From: Lachnospiraceae bacterium
GTDB lineage: Bacteria > Bacillota > Clostridia > Lachnospirales > Lachnospiraceae
Length of the DNA stretch: 64,000 bases
Direction: 5' to 3'
NCBI GenBank assembly: GCA_022796795.1
Contig: JAAWJI010000012.1
Span: 1 to 64,000, forward strand
Shown: piece after piece, positions 9,647-18,788 of the stretch
Layout of the letters: each line of letters begins with the position of its first letter
How positions within the stretch are numbered: position 1 is the first letter of the stretch
Translations under genes and position numbers: made by a program
Notes under the pieces: generated by a model
The model's input: only the letters and a program-made list of their open reading frames with translations
What the model was told of the DNA's origin: nothing
Databases searched by the model: none

Positions 9647-9809
9647 ATATTCCCTTGCGTTGAAGGAGAGGCGGAAAAACCGCGTTACCTGAGCTATGTG
9701 AGAAAGAGGAAGGAAAAGTGCGTCTTTGGCCCCGAAGGAGAAGCGCAGATAAACTGCATACAAAGGGAATGGAAAAGAACGGGAATTGGTGAAAGAGGAG
9801 AACAGACAG

Positions 9810-10892
9810 ATGAAAAACTGGGAGAAGAATATTCGTAGGGTAATTCCCTACACGCCGGGAGAACAGCCAAACTGTCCGGATATGATTAAGCTTAACACAA
9901 ACGAGAATCCTTATCCGCCTGCCCCCGGGGTGGAGAAGGCGTGGGGAGAACTGGATGTACCAAGCCTTCGGCTGTATCCGGATCCGGCCTGCAGCCTGCT
10001 GGTAAATGCCCTGGCAAAGCGCTGCGGCGTGGGAGAGGATCAGGTTTTTGTGGGCGTGGGCTCAGATGATGTGCTGGCCATGTGCTTCCAGACTTTTTTT
10101 AATTCCAAAAAGCCTGTTTTATTTCCGGATATTTCCTATTCCTTTTACCCGGTTTGGGCGGAGCTTTTCGGGATTCCCTATGAGACCACGGCCCTGGACG
10201 AGGAGTTTCGCATTGTGAAGGAGGAGTTTTACCGGGAGAACGGGGGCATTATTTTCCCTAATCCCAATGCGCCCACCTCCCTTTTGTTGGAGCAGAGGGA
10301 TGTGGAGGAGATCATAGCACATAATCCGGACAGTATTGTGATTGTGGATGAGGCCTATATAGATTTTGCAGGGGCGCCCTCTGCAATGAAGCTATTGGAA
10401 AAATATGACAACCTGTTGGTGGTGCAGACCTTTTCCAAGTCCCGGTCTCTCTGTGGTATGCGGGTCGGATTTGCCGTGGGATCGCCCAGGCTTATCCGAT
10501 ATCTGAATGATGTGAAGTATTCCTTTAATTCCTATACCATGAGCCTGCCTGCCCTTACGCTTGGAGCTGCGGCTGTGGCGGATGAAGCTTATTTTCAGGA
10601 AACGACCAGGAAGATCTGCGCCACCCGGGAGAGGAGCAAGGAGGCTTTGAGAAAGCTGGGGTTTGTTTTTCCGGAGCCGGCGGCCAACTTTATTTTTGCA
10701 TCCCATCCCAAGTGTGATGCCAAAGCCCTGTTTGAGGCCCTGAAGGAGAGGCGGATTTTTGTCCGCTATTTTGACAAACCCCGGATCAACCAGTATCTGC
10801 GGATTACCATTGGTACAGACGCGCAGATGGAGGCGCTGTTTGGGGCGCTGGAGGAACTGGTTTCCAAGCCTGTTTTTGAAAACGGATATTGA
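9810..10892 (+). CDS. hisC: Histidinol-phosphate aminotransferase
   Basis: PLP-dependent fold-type I aminotransferase of histidine biosynthesis. 360 residues. It shows KLNTNENPYPPAP near the N-terminus, NPNAPTS, the DEAYIDF aspartate motif and the PLP lysine K210 in TFSKSRSLCGMRVG. The track uses a TTG at 9786; the ATG at 9810 follows AAAGAGGAG at good spacing and yields the normal N-terminus. No other his genes are nearby, so a related amino-acid transamination role is possible. Confidence 0.85.
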   Translation: MKNWEKNIRRVIPYTPGEQPNCPDMIKLNTNENPYPPAPGVEKAWGELDVPSLRLYPDPACSLLVNALAKRCGVGEDQVFVGVGSDDVLAMCFQTFFNSKKPVLFPDISYSFYPVWAELFGIPYETTALDEEFRIVKEEFYRENGGIIFPNPNAPTSLLLEQRDVEEIIAHNPDSIVIVDEAYIDFAGAPSAMKLLEKYDNLLVVQTFSKSRSLCGMRVGFAVGSPRLIRYLNDVKYSFNSYTMSLPALTLGAAAVADEAYFQETTRKICATRERSKEALRKLGFVFPEPAANFIFASHPKCDAKALFEALKERRIFVRYFDKPRINQYLRITIGTDAQMEALFGALEELVSKPVFENGY

Positions 10893-10911
10893 AAGATGAG
10901 AGGAGAACAGT

Positions 10912-11421
10912 ATGACAGAGACATTGGTACAGTGGTTTGTGACCCACCTGGGAGGGAGCGCGGCCAAGGAGCTCATTGTGTTTCTTATTTCCATGGTTCC
11001 GATTTTGGAGCTGCGCGGAGGACTGCTGGCTGCAGGGCCGGCCTTTCTTGACATTCCCATTCTGCGGGCCGTTCCCATTTGTATTGTGGGAAATGTGATC
11101 CCGGTGCCTTTTATTCTGCTTTTGATTCGGTGGATTTTCAAGATCATGAAAAAGACCAGGATTTTCCGCCCTCTGGTGGAATGGCTGGAGAATAAGGCTA
11201 TGTCCAAGAAGGAGCAAATCGAAACCTATGGATTCTGGGGGCTTGTGCTCTTTGTGGGTATTCCCCTGCCCGGCACAGGGGCCTGGACCGGATCTTTGAT
11301 CGCCGCTTTGCTGGGAATGAAGTTTAAGAAAGCCTTCCCGGCTGTGCTTCTTGGCATTGCCATTGCCACGGTGATTATGTCTGCCCTTTCCTACGGACTT
11401 TTGGGAGCTGTGTTTGGGTAA
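10912..11421 (+). CDS. Small multidrug-export family membrane protein (COG2426)
   Basis: 169-residue hydrophobic protein of the COG2426 type with about four membrane helices. The family-like motifs ELRGGLLAAGP and GIPLPGTGAWTGSLIA are visible. The export function is a family label with little experimental support. It starts 19 bp after hisC behind GAGGAG. Confidence 0.8.
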   Translation: MTETLVQWFVTHLGGSAAKELIVFLISMVPILELRGGLLAAGPAFLDIPILRAVPICIVGNVIPVPFILLLIRWIFKIMKKTRIFRPLVEWLENKAMSKKEQIETYGFWGLVLFVGIPLPGTGAWTGSLIAALLGMKFKKAFPAVLLGIAIATVIMSALSYGLLGAVFG

Positions 11422-11443
11422 TTTTGGGTAAGAGGTGAGGAGT

Positions 11444-12472
11444 ATGAGGAAACGCTTGTTTTTTATCTACAATCCCCATGCGGGAAAGGAGCATATTCGG
11501 GGGAAACTGTATGGGATCATTCAGGCCATGGCCGACGCGGACTATGAGATTACCATTTATCCCACCAAATGCTATCTGGACGCCATGGAACAGATCATAG
11601 CTTTGCCGGATTGCTATGACCTGGTGGTCTGCAGCGGCGGGGACGGAACCCTGGACGAGGTGGTCAGCGGCATGATGCAGCGGCGGCAGCGGCTCCCCAT
11701 CGGCTATATTCCGGCGGGAACCTGCAATGACTTTGCCCGCAGCATGAAGATACCAGGCGATATGACAAAGGCGGCCCAGATTGCCGTGACCGGAGAGCGG
11801 TTTGCCTGTGATGTGGGCTCCTTTAATGAAAACAGCTTTGTGTACATTGCGGCGTTTGGAATTTTTACGGACGTGTCCTATTCCACCAAGCAGGAAATGA
11901 AGAATGTGCTGGGGCATATGGCCTATCTTATGGAGGGAATGAAGCGCCTGAAAAAAGTGCGCTCCTATGAGCTGAAGGTGACCAGTCAGGAAATGAGCTT
12001 TGAGGGAGACTTTCTGTTTGGAATGGTGACAAATTCCAAATCCGTCGGCGGCTTTAAGAGCATTATCGGAAAGAATGTGATCTTTGACGACGGCGTGTTT
12101 GAGGTGACTTTTATCCGCAGGCCCTCCAATGCCCTGGAGCTGCAGGAGATTTTGGCAGCCCTGGTGGTGGAGGAGATTGACAGCAAATACATGTATTCCT
12201 TCCGCAGCTCCCGCATTGTGGTGGAGTCGGAGGAAAAGATTCCCTGGACCCTGGATGGAGAGTTCGGCGGAGAACATAGCCATGTGGAGATCCGGAATAA
12301 CCGGCAGGCCGTGGATATTATCATTGCAAAGGAACGGCGGGCAGCCATTTCCCTGGAAGCGGCTCTGGAGGCGGAGGGACTCCTGGAAAGCCAGCGGCTG
12401 GAGCCGGCTGGGCCGGACACATGGGAAAGTCCCGGGGAAGAGAGGCTCTTGTTGCCAAAGTATCCGGGTTAA
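11444..12472 (+). CDS. YegS/BmrU-type lipid kinase (diacylglycerol kinase family)
   Basis: Predicted lipid kinase with the DAGK catalytic domain: nucleotide-binding GGDGT at residues 65-69 and the second motif PAGTCNDFARS. 342 residues. The track starts at GTG 11435, but the ATG at 11444 is preceded by AGAGGTGAGG and gives MRKRLFFIYNPHAGK, the usual N-terminus. It lies 22 bp after the COG2426 gene. Likely role is membrane lipid turnover (inference). Confidence 0.88.
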   Translation: MRKRLFFIYNPHAGKEHIRGKLYGIIQAMADADYEITIYPTKCYLDAMEQIIALPDCYDLVVCSGGDGTLDEVVSGMMQRRQRLPIGYIPAGTCNDFARSMKIPGDMTKAAQIAVTGERFACDVGSFNENSFVYIAAFGIFTDVSYSTKQEMKNVLGHMAYLMEGMKRLKKVRSYELKVTSQEMSFEGDFLFGMVTNSKSVGGFKSIIGKNVIFDDGVFEVTFIRRPSNALELQEILAALVVEEIDSKYMYSFRSSRIVVESEEKIPWTLDGEFGGEHSHVEIRNNRQAVDIIIAKERRAAISLEAALEAEGLLESQRLEPAGPDTWESPGEERLLLPKYPG

Positions 12473-12522
12473 AGACAGAAAGAACGGGTTTTAAACCTGT
12501 GAAAAAGAGAAGGTGAGTGCAT

Positions 12523-14646
12523 ATGCAGGATATGAGAAGTATTTCGGAAATGTTTGGTGAGCAGGTGTTCAATGACACGGTCATGCAGGAGCGTCTGCCT
12601 AAAAAGATTTATAAGGAACTGAAAAAAACCATTGCCCAGGGCAAGGAGCTGGATCTGGCCGTGGCTGACGTGGTGGCTCATGAGATGAAGGAGTGGGCCC
12701 TGGAGCAGGGCGCTACCCATTATTCCCACTGGTTTCAGCCGTTGACCGGAGCCACAGCGGAAAAACACGATGCCTTTTTGTCCGCCCCTCAGCCCAGCGG
12801 CAAGGTGCTCATGGAGTTTTCCGGAAAAGAGCTGGTGAAGGGGGAGCCGGACGCCTCCTCCTTCCCCTCCGGAGGGCTGCGGGCCACCTTTGAGGCCCGG
12901 GGCTATACGGCCTGGGACTGCACCTCCCCGGCCTTTGTGCGCAAGCGGAATGGGGGAAATGGGGGAATTTTGTATATTCCCACCGCCTTTTGCTCCTATA
13001 AGGGAGAGGCCTTGGATCAGAAAACGCCCCTTCTGCGCTCCATGGAAGCCATTAATATTCAGGCCTTGCGCCTTCTGCGTCTCTTTGGAAATCAGACCTC
13101 TATGCGGGTAACCCCTTCGGTGGGCGCGGAGCAGGAGTATTTTCTGGTGGACCGGGACAAGTACCTGAAGCGAAAGGATCTGGTGTTTACCGGGAGAACC
13201 TTGTTCGGGGCCATGCCGCCTAAGGGGCAGGAGCTGGACGATCATTATTTTGGCGTGATCCGGGAGCGCATTGCGGATTTTATGCGGGATGTGAACACGG
13301 AGCTTTGGAAGCTTGGCGTGTCGGCCAAAACCCAGCACAATGAGGTGGCTCCGGGACAGCATGAGCTGGCGCCCATTTACGCCGAGTGTAATGTGGCGGT
13401 GGATCACAACCAGCTGGTCATGGAGACTCTGAAGCTGGTGGCCTATCGTCATGGCCTCCAGTGCGTGCTTCACGAGAAGCCCTTTGCGGGAGTCAACGGC
13501 TCTGGTAAGCACAACAACTGGTCTTTGACCACGGACGACGGCATCAATCTTTTGGAGCCTGGGAAGACCCCTCATGAAAACGTCCAGTTCCTGCTGGTGC
13601 TGATCTGCGTGCTGCGTGCCGTGGATAAGCATGGAGCGCTGCTGCGGGAATCTGCGGCTGATGTGGGAAATGATCACCGGCTGGGGGCCAATGAGGCTCC
13701 CCCTGCCATTATCTCCGTGTACCTGGGAGAGCAGCTGGAGGATGTGCTGGCTCAGCTTATCAGCACAGGAGCAGCCACTCACAGCCTGAAGGGCGGACAT
13801 TTACATACAGGAGTCCGGACCCTTCCGGATTTCGCCAAGGATGCCACAGACCGGAACCGGACCTCACCCTTTGCCTTTACGGGAAATAAGTTTGAGTTCC
13901 GCATGGTTGGCTCCAGGGATTCCATTGCCTCTGCCAATGTGGTGCTGAACACCATTGTGGCCGAGAGCTTTGCGGATGCCTGCGACCGTCTGGAAGGGGC
14001 GGAGGATTTTGAGCTGGCGGTCCATGATCTCATCAAGGAATACGCGTCTGCCCACCAGCGCATTGTCTTTAACGGCAATGGTTACTCTCAGGAGTGGGTG
14101 GAGGAGGCTCGGGAGCGGGGACTGCCCAACCTGACCTGTATGGTGGAGACTATTCCGGCCCTGGTGTCTGAGGAGACGGTGAAGCTGTTTGAACGGTTTG
14201 GGGTATTTACCCGGGCAGAGCTGGAATCACGGGCAGAGATTAAATATGAGACCTACACCAAGGCCATGAACATTGAGGCCAGGGCCATGATCGACATTGC
14301 CAGCAAGCAGATTATCCCGTCCGTAGTGCGCTATACCACAGCTCTGGCATCCTCTATCAACCAGATTAAGGAGGCCTGCGGGGAGGCCAATATCAGCGTG
14401 CAGATCGAGCTTTTGAAGGACTGCTCCACAGGTCTTTCGGCCACCAAGGCGGCTTTGAAGCAGCTGATCGCCCTGACGGACCGGGCGGAGGAATACCCGG
14501 AGGGGCGGGAGCGGGCCTGTTATTTCCGGGAAAAGGTGGTGCCGGCCATGGAAGAGCTGCGCTGTCCTGTGGACAAGCTGGAGATGCTGGTGGCCAAGGA
14601 CATGTGGCCCATGCCCTCCTACGGGGATTTGCTTTTTGAAGTGTAA
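12523..14646 (+). CDS. glnN: Glutamine synthetase type III
   Basis: ATP-dependent amination of glutamate. The length of about 707 residues is that of GSIII, much longer than GSI. Family features include [29 protein letters not shown], the [13 protein letters not shown] region and [10 protein letters not shown]. The ATG at 12523 is preferred over GTG 12517 because it follows AGAAGGTGAG. It is convergent with the MFS gene, whose end lies 25 bp away. The other ammonium-assimilation gene in the window is the amt-glnK fusion at 31.6 kb. Confidence 0.94.
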   Translation: MQDMRSISEMFGEQVFNDTVMQERLPKKIYKELKKTIAQGKELDLAVADVVAHEMKEWALEQGATHYSHWFQPLTGATAEKHDAFLSAPQPSGKVLMEFSGKELVKGEPDASSFPSGGLRATFEARGYTAWDCTSPAFVRKRNGGNGGILYIPTAFCSYKGEALDQKTPLLRSMEAINIQALRLLRLFGNQTSMRVTPSVGAEQEYFLVDRDKYLKRKDLVFTGRTLFGAMPPKGQELDDHYFGVIRERIADFMRDVNTELWKLGVSAKTQHNEVAPGQHELAPIYAECNVAVDHNQLVMETLKLVAYRHGLQCVLHEKPFAGVNGSGKHNNWSLTTDDGINLLEPGKTPHENVQFLLVLICVLRAVDKHGALLRESAADVGNDHRLGANEAPPAIISVYLGEQLEDVLAQLISTGAATHSLKGGHLHTGVRTLPDFAKDATDRNRTSPFAFTGNKFEFRMVGSRDSIASANVVLNTIVAESFADACDRLEGAEDFELAVHDLIKEYASAHQRIVFNGNGYSQEWVEEARERGLPNLTCMVETIPALVSEETVKLFERFGVFTRAELESRAEIKYETYTKAMNIEARAMIDIASKQIIPSVVRYTTALASSINQIKEACGEANISVQIELLKDCSTGLSATKAALKQLIALTDRAEEYPEGRERACYFREKVVPAMEELRCPVDKLEMLVAKDMWPMPSYGDLLFEV

Positions 14647-14671
14647 AGTTTCTGGAGACAGAATGCAAAAA

Positions 14672-15877
14672 CTATAGATCCGGCGAAGCGGATGCGGGAC
14701 CGGAGGATCCCTTCCGCAGCCAGGCGTTCCAGACAATGGAGAGAAATGCTGCGGCTACGGCGATGATAACAGTGCTCATGCCGCCCAAGATTCCTACGCG
14801 CTGGGAGATGAGGCCGATGACAGAGGGCATGAGGATGGCGCCCAGGCTTCCGAAGGTCATGAGGAAGCTTAAGGCCATAGGGTATTCCTCGGCCAAGAAG
14901 CCTACGTCTGCCACGGTGGTGGGATAGAGGCCGGCCATGAAAAGACCGATTCCCATAACTCCCACAGCAGAGGCCAGGGGGGAGCTGCCAAACAGCAGCA
15001 GGCAGAAGAAGATCAGGTAGCCTGCGGCGCTTCCCAGGAGAAAGATGGATTTTTTGATCCGGGTGGTCAGAACAGCGCTGAGGAGGCGTCCTGCCAGCAT
15101 GACGATCCACAGGACGCTGGCCATGATCTGGGAGAACTGGGGGCTCATGATTCCGGAGTCCTGGAGATAGATAATAAGCCAGCCGTTTACAGCCTGTTCG
15201 GCAGCCAGATAGGAAAAGAGAATACAGCAGGCAGCCAGAAAGCAGGGATGGCGCAGAAAGCCAAGACCTGAGCCGCTGTCTGCTTTTTTCTGGGGAAAAT
15301 TTCTGGGAATATTTAGTTTCCGCAGCATGGGAAGCTGGCTTACCAGCAAAATCAGCTCCAAAAGCACGGCCAGCGTCCACAGATTGGCGCCCCGGCTTGC
15401 GCAGAACAGCACCAGCAGCGGACCTAAAAAGGCTCCCAGGCAGTAGATTCCGTGGAGCAGGTTCAAAGCCCAGGCTTTCCCGGTGGCCACGTCCGTGATA
15501 ACAGCATTGTTGAAATTGCTGATGGCGCCCCGATTAATGCCGGTGAGGAAAAAAGCCAGCAACAGCAGCAGGGGATTTCCCGTAAGGAAAATCAGGAGAA
15601 ATGCCATGACCCCGGCGCTGCACAGAATCATCATGCTTTTGCGCCGGCCCAGATACAGGGGCAGAAGGCCGCTGATAAAGCTGGAGATCAGATTTCCGAT
15701 GGAATGGGAGGAGATGAGAAAACCGGACATCTCATAGCTGATATTGTAGGAAGCCCTTAAGTAAGGCTGCAGGGCTCCCACCATCAGGGCCATAATACCG
15801 TTGATGAGGTAGAGATAGCTGCAGCCGGTAAAAACGCGGGCGTCCTCTTTGGACAGCCCTTTTTGTTTCTCTGACAT
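14672..15877 (-). CDS. MFS transporter
   Basis: 401-residue major facilitator with about 12 membrane helices and the loop motif LYLGRRKSMM between helices 2 and 3. It lies downstream of uxaC on the same strand, but a hairpin separates them (170 bp), so joint transcription is uncertain. Position suggests a hexuronate or related sugar substrate (inference). The start follows AAAGGAA on the minus strand. Confidence 0.82.
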   Translation of the reverse strand: MSEKQKGLSKEDARVFTGCSYLYLINGIMALMVGALQPYLRASYNISYEMSGFLISSHSIGNLISSFISGLLPLYLGRRKSMMILCSAGVMAFLLIFLTGNPLLLLLAFFLTGINRGAISNFNNAVITDVATGKAWALNLLHGIYCLGAFLGPLLVLFCASRGANLWTLAVLLELILLVSQLPMLRKLNIPRNFPQKKADSGSGLGFLRHPCFLAACCILFSYLAAEQAVNGWLIIYLQDSGIMSPQFSQIMASVLWIVMLAGRLLSAVLTTRIKKSIFLLGSAAGYLIFFCLLLFGSSPLASAVGVMGIGLFMAGLYPTTVADVGFLAEEYPMALSFLMTFGSLGAILMPSVIGLISQRVGILGGMSTVIIAVAAAFLSIVWNAWLRKGSSGPASASPDL

Positions 15878-15963
15878 GATTAGATTCCTTTCCGGATTTT
15901 AGAGCTGGGGGCGTTGGCTTCCCACAAAGGAGAAGCAGTGGAATTTCAGCAGCGCTGTAAAGG

Positions 15964-16015
15964 AAAACCCCCAGAGCAGAGGAGGCGGGTGCGCCTCCGG
16001 CCCCAGGGGCTTTTG
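15964..16015 (-). terminator. Hairpin terminator downstream of uxaC
   Basis: On the minus strand GGAGGCG pairs with CGCCTCC inside a larger CCCC/GGGG stem that ends in TTTT. It lies between uxaC and the MFS gene. Confidence 0.5.
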
Positions 16016-16047
16016 TAACGGCTATGTGGAAGAGCTGTCAAAGAAAA

Positions 16048-17457
16048 TCAGTTCAGCTTAAAGCCGAAATAGCGTACCGCATTGTTGTAGGAAATTCCCT
16101 GCACCATCTCTTTCAGCGCCCGGTAGTCTGCGGGATACTCCCCGTTTTCTACCCAGCCGCCCAGAAGCTCACAGAGGATCCGGCGGAAATACTCATGGCG
16201 CGTGTAGGACAGAAAGCTTCTGGAGTCGGTGAGCATGCCGATGAAATTGCCCAAAAGTCCCAGGTTTGCCAGGGTGGTCATCTGCTCGGTCATGCCGGCC
16301 TTGTGGTCATTGAACCACCAGGCGCTTCCCTGCTGAATCTTGCCGATGGTATCCGCATCCTGGAAGCAGCCCAGAATGGTGCCGATGGAGGCATTGTCGT
16401 TGGGATTCAGGGAATACAGAATCGTCTTGGGCAGCTGATCCGTGGTGATCAGGGCGTTGAGGAAATCTGCCATCTGGGCAGAGGGAGCGTAGTTGTTGAT
16501 GCAGTCATAGCCGGTATCCGGTCCCAGCTGCTGATAGCGCAGGGTGTTGTTATCCCGCTTGCAGCCATAGTGGAGCTGCATAACCCAGCCCCGGGCGTGA
16601 TATTCTCTTCCCACAAAGATCATATAAGCTGTCTTGAATTTCAGCTGCTCCTCCAGGGTGGGAAGCTGCCCTGCCAGACGGCGGGCAAAAATGGCCTCCA
16701 GCTCCTCCTCCGAGGCAGGTGCGTACATCACATAGTCCAGGGCGTGATCTGACACGCTGCATCCGTGATCTGCGAAATAATCCATGCGTGCCTTCAGGGC
16801 AGCCTTCAGATCCGAGAAGGTTTTCACCGGAACGCCGCTGACCTGGCCTAAGGTGTTCAGGTAATCCAGATACTCCGGCTTTTCCATGTTCATGGCCTTG
16901 TCCGGACGCCAGGCCGGCAGCACCTGCACCTCAAAGGTGGGATCCTTAGCTAGCTTTTCATGCCATTCCAGAGAATCCACCGGATCGTCTGTGGTGCAGA
17001 TAAGCTTTACGTTGGACTGGCGGATGATATTGCGCACGGACATGCCGTCTTCCTGCAGTTTGGCGTTGCACAGGTTCCAAACTTCCTCGGCAGTCTGGCC
17101 GTTCAGGCAGCCTGTGTATCCAAAGTAGCGCTGCAGCTCCAGATGGCTCCAGTGATAAAGGGGATTGCCAATGGCCTTCTCCAGAGTCTCCGCCCATTTC
17201 TGAAATTTCTCCCGATCTGAAGCGCCGCCTGTGATATAGTACTCGTCAATACCGTTGGAGCGCATCTGGCGCCATTTGTAGTGGTCGCCTCCCAGCCATA
17301 CCTGGGTGATATTCTCAAACTTCCGGTCCTCGGCAATCTCCCGGGGATTGATGTGGCAGTGATAGTCCAGGATAGGCATGACAGAAGCGTATTCGTGGTA
17401 CAGCTTCTGGGCCGTCTCGGTGGATAACAAAAAGTCTTTGTCCATAAATGGTTTCAT
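16048..17457 (-). CDS. uxaC: Glucuronate (uronate) isomerase
   Basis: Isomerises D-glucuronate to D-fructuronate and D-galacturonate to D-tagaturonate, the entry step of hexuronate catabolism. 469 residues from the ATG at 17457, which follows TAAGGAGGACT; the track start at 17526 lies upstream without such a site. The metal-binding DYHCHINPREIAED and the N-terminal KPFMDKDFLL are family hallmarks. It follows the lacI gene by 80 bp and is probably in its operon. Confidence 0.95.
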   Translation of the reverse strand: MKPFMDKDFLLSTETAQKLYHEYASVMPILDYHCHINPREIAEDRKFENITQVWLGGDHYKWRQMRSNGIDEYYITGGASDREKFQKWAETLEKAIGNPLYHWSHLELQRYFGYTGCLNGQTAEEVWNLCNAKLQEDGMSVRNIIRQSNVKLICTTDDPVDSLEWHEKLAKDPTFEVQVLPAWRPDKAMNMEKPEYLDYLNTLGQVSGVPVKTFSDLKAALKARMDYFADHGCSVSDHALDYVMYAPASEEELEAIFARRLAGQLPTLEEQLKFKTAYMIFVGREYHARGWVMQLHYGCKRDNNTLRYQQLGPDTGYDCINNYAPSAQMADFLNALITTDQLPKTILYSLNPNDNASIGTILGCFQDADTIGKIQQGSAWWFNDHKAGMTEQMTTLANLGLLGNFIGMLTDSRSFLSYTRHEYFRRILCELLGGWVENGEYPADYRALKEMVQGISYNNAVRYFGFKLN

Positions 17458-17537
17458 GATAGTCCTCCTTAATATAAAATGATAATTTACCCTCAGCGGA
17501 CAAGGGGCATGTATCCCTTTGCCCATTGAGAGTACTT

Positions 17538-18554
17538 TCAGATCAGAGAAAAAAACGGTTCGTCCGTGGTACCCCGGGCTATAAGCTTGGCAGACAGAAC
17601 CGTCCGGGCCGGTACGGGTTCTCCCTCCAGCGCCCGGATCAGCAGGGAAATGGCGTTGGTGCAGGAGAAGGAAAGCTGATTGTCAATGGTGCTCAGCTCC
17701 GGATCGCAGCACAGGGCCAGCTTGGAATTGTTGTATCCCAGGATCGATAGCTCATGTGGAACAGAGATTCCATGGGAACGGGCAAATTTCAAAGCGCCAA
17801 TGCCCATTTCATCATCGCAGGTCAGGATTACGTCAAAGGAATTCTTTTCCCACAGGGCTTCCAGGAAATCCCTGGTCTCGGCAATGGAACCATTGACGCA
17901 GGCGCTGTGAAAATCCTCCCGCTGTAGCCCCAGGTCCCGGCAGGCGTCCTCAAAGCCGGCCAGCTTTCTTTGGCCGCTGTAGGAGAGGGCGCGGTACAGG
18001 TACAAGGGCCGTTTGCGGCCGCTTTCCAGAAACCGCCTGGTGCTGGCGTGCAGGGCTTCGTAGTCGTCGCAGAGGGAGCAGTAGATCTGTTCCCCCTCCA
18101 GATATCCGTTTAAGATAATCACAGGAATCTCCTGAGCAGCCTCCAGAATATACTGGTTCTTTTCGGCTTCCGCCTCCACGAAGTTGGAACCCACCAGGAT
18201 CACCGCATCCACCCGTTTGGACAGCAGCAGATCCAGGTATTTCTTTTTGGCTGCATGGTCATAGCCCGTGCAGCACAGCAGGGAATCATAGCCGTGAGAG
18301 CGCAGTCCCTGCTCCAAAAGGTAGATAGCCGAGGCCAGATAAGGGTCCGAGGAGTCGGCGCAGAGGATGCCTATGGTGTTCATGGTATTGAGCCCCAGGC
18401 CTCTGGCAAAGGCGTTGGGAGTGTAGCCTGTTTCTTCTATAATAGAAAGAATCTTTTGGCGGGTGGCTTCGCTGACCTTGCCGCTCTCGTTTAAAACCCG
18501 GGAGACAGTGGCGATGGAAACACCGGCCTTTTTGGAAATATCGTAGATATTCAT
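17538..18554 (-). CDS. LacI-family regulator of hexuronate genes
   Basis: 338-residue LacI/GalR repressor. The N-terminal helix-turn-helix is MNIYDISKKAGVSIATVSRVLN, followed by the hinge and a periplasmic-binding-like effector domain. It is divergent from uxaA across a region with two TGTAA-type palindromes, one in front of each gene. It probably represses itself, uxaC and uxaAB and is induced by a hexuronate intermediate (inference). Confidence 0.9.
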   Translation of the reverse strand: MNIYDISKKAGVSIATVSRVLNESGKVSEATRQKILSIIEETGYTPNAFARGLGLNTMNTIGILCADSSDPYLASAIYLLEQGLRSHGYDSLLCCTGYDHAAKKKYLDLLLSKRVDAVILVGSNFVEAEAEKNQYILEAAQEIPVIILNGYLEGEQIYCSLCDDYEALHASTRRFLESGRKRPLYLYRALSYSGQRKLAGFEDACRDLGLQREDFHSACVNGSIAETRDFLEALWEKNSFDVILTCDDEMGIGALKFARSHGISVPHELSILGYNNSKLALCCDPELSTIDNQLSFSCTNAISLLIRALEGEPVPARTVLSAKLIARGTTDEPFFSLI

Positions 18555-18575
18555 AGGGAGCAGTCACCTCGCTTG

Positions 18576-18589
18576 TGTAAGTGCTTACA
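18576..18589. promoter_or_regulatory. LacI-type operator in front of lacI-uxaC
   Basis: TGTAAGTGCTTACA, with 6-bp perfect inverted arms, 21 bp upstream of the lacI start codon. It shares the TGTAAG/TTACA core with 18735-18750, which suggests autoregulation. Confidence 0.65.
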
Positions 18590-18703
18590 TAATACATACC
18601 TATTATACATGCTGAAACAGGAAAAATCAATCGGAATTTTACAAAAATGACTAAAATATAATGGTAAACCTAATAAAAATTGATAAAGTAACGAAAAAAC
18701 GCA

Positions 18704-18732
18704 TTGACAACCAAAGACAAGTGAGCTAATAT
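18704..18732 (+). promoter_or_regulatory. uxaA promoter
   Basis: TTGACA (18704-18709), a 17-bp spacer and TAATAT (18727-18732). The operator at 18735-18750 starts 2 bp after the -10 box and so covers the expected transcription start, a typical repression geometry. Confidence 0.75.
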
Positions 18733-18734
18733 AA

Positions 18735-18750
18735 ATGTAAGCATTTACAT
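18735..18750. promoter_or_regulatory. LacI-type operator at the uxaA transcription start
   Basis: ATGTAAGCATTTACAT, a near-perfect palindrome with ATGTAA/TTACAT arms, immediately downstream of the -10 box of uxaA and about 40 bp before its start codon. Confidence 0.7.
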
Positions 18751-18788
18751 TGAGAGCGATAATAAGGAAGAATAGAGGAGAAAGGTAT

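Noticed and set aside
12469-13800. 443-residue minus-strand ORF opposite glnN
   Set aside because: Antisense shadow of the type III glutamine synthetase; composition is unlike a real protein.
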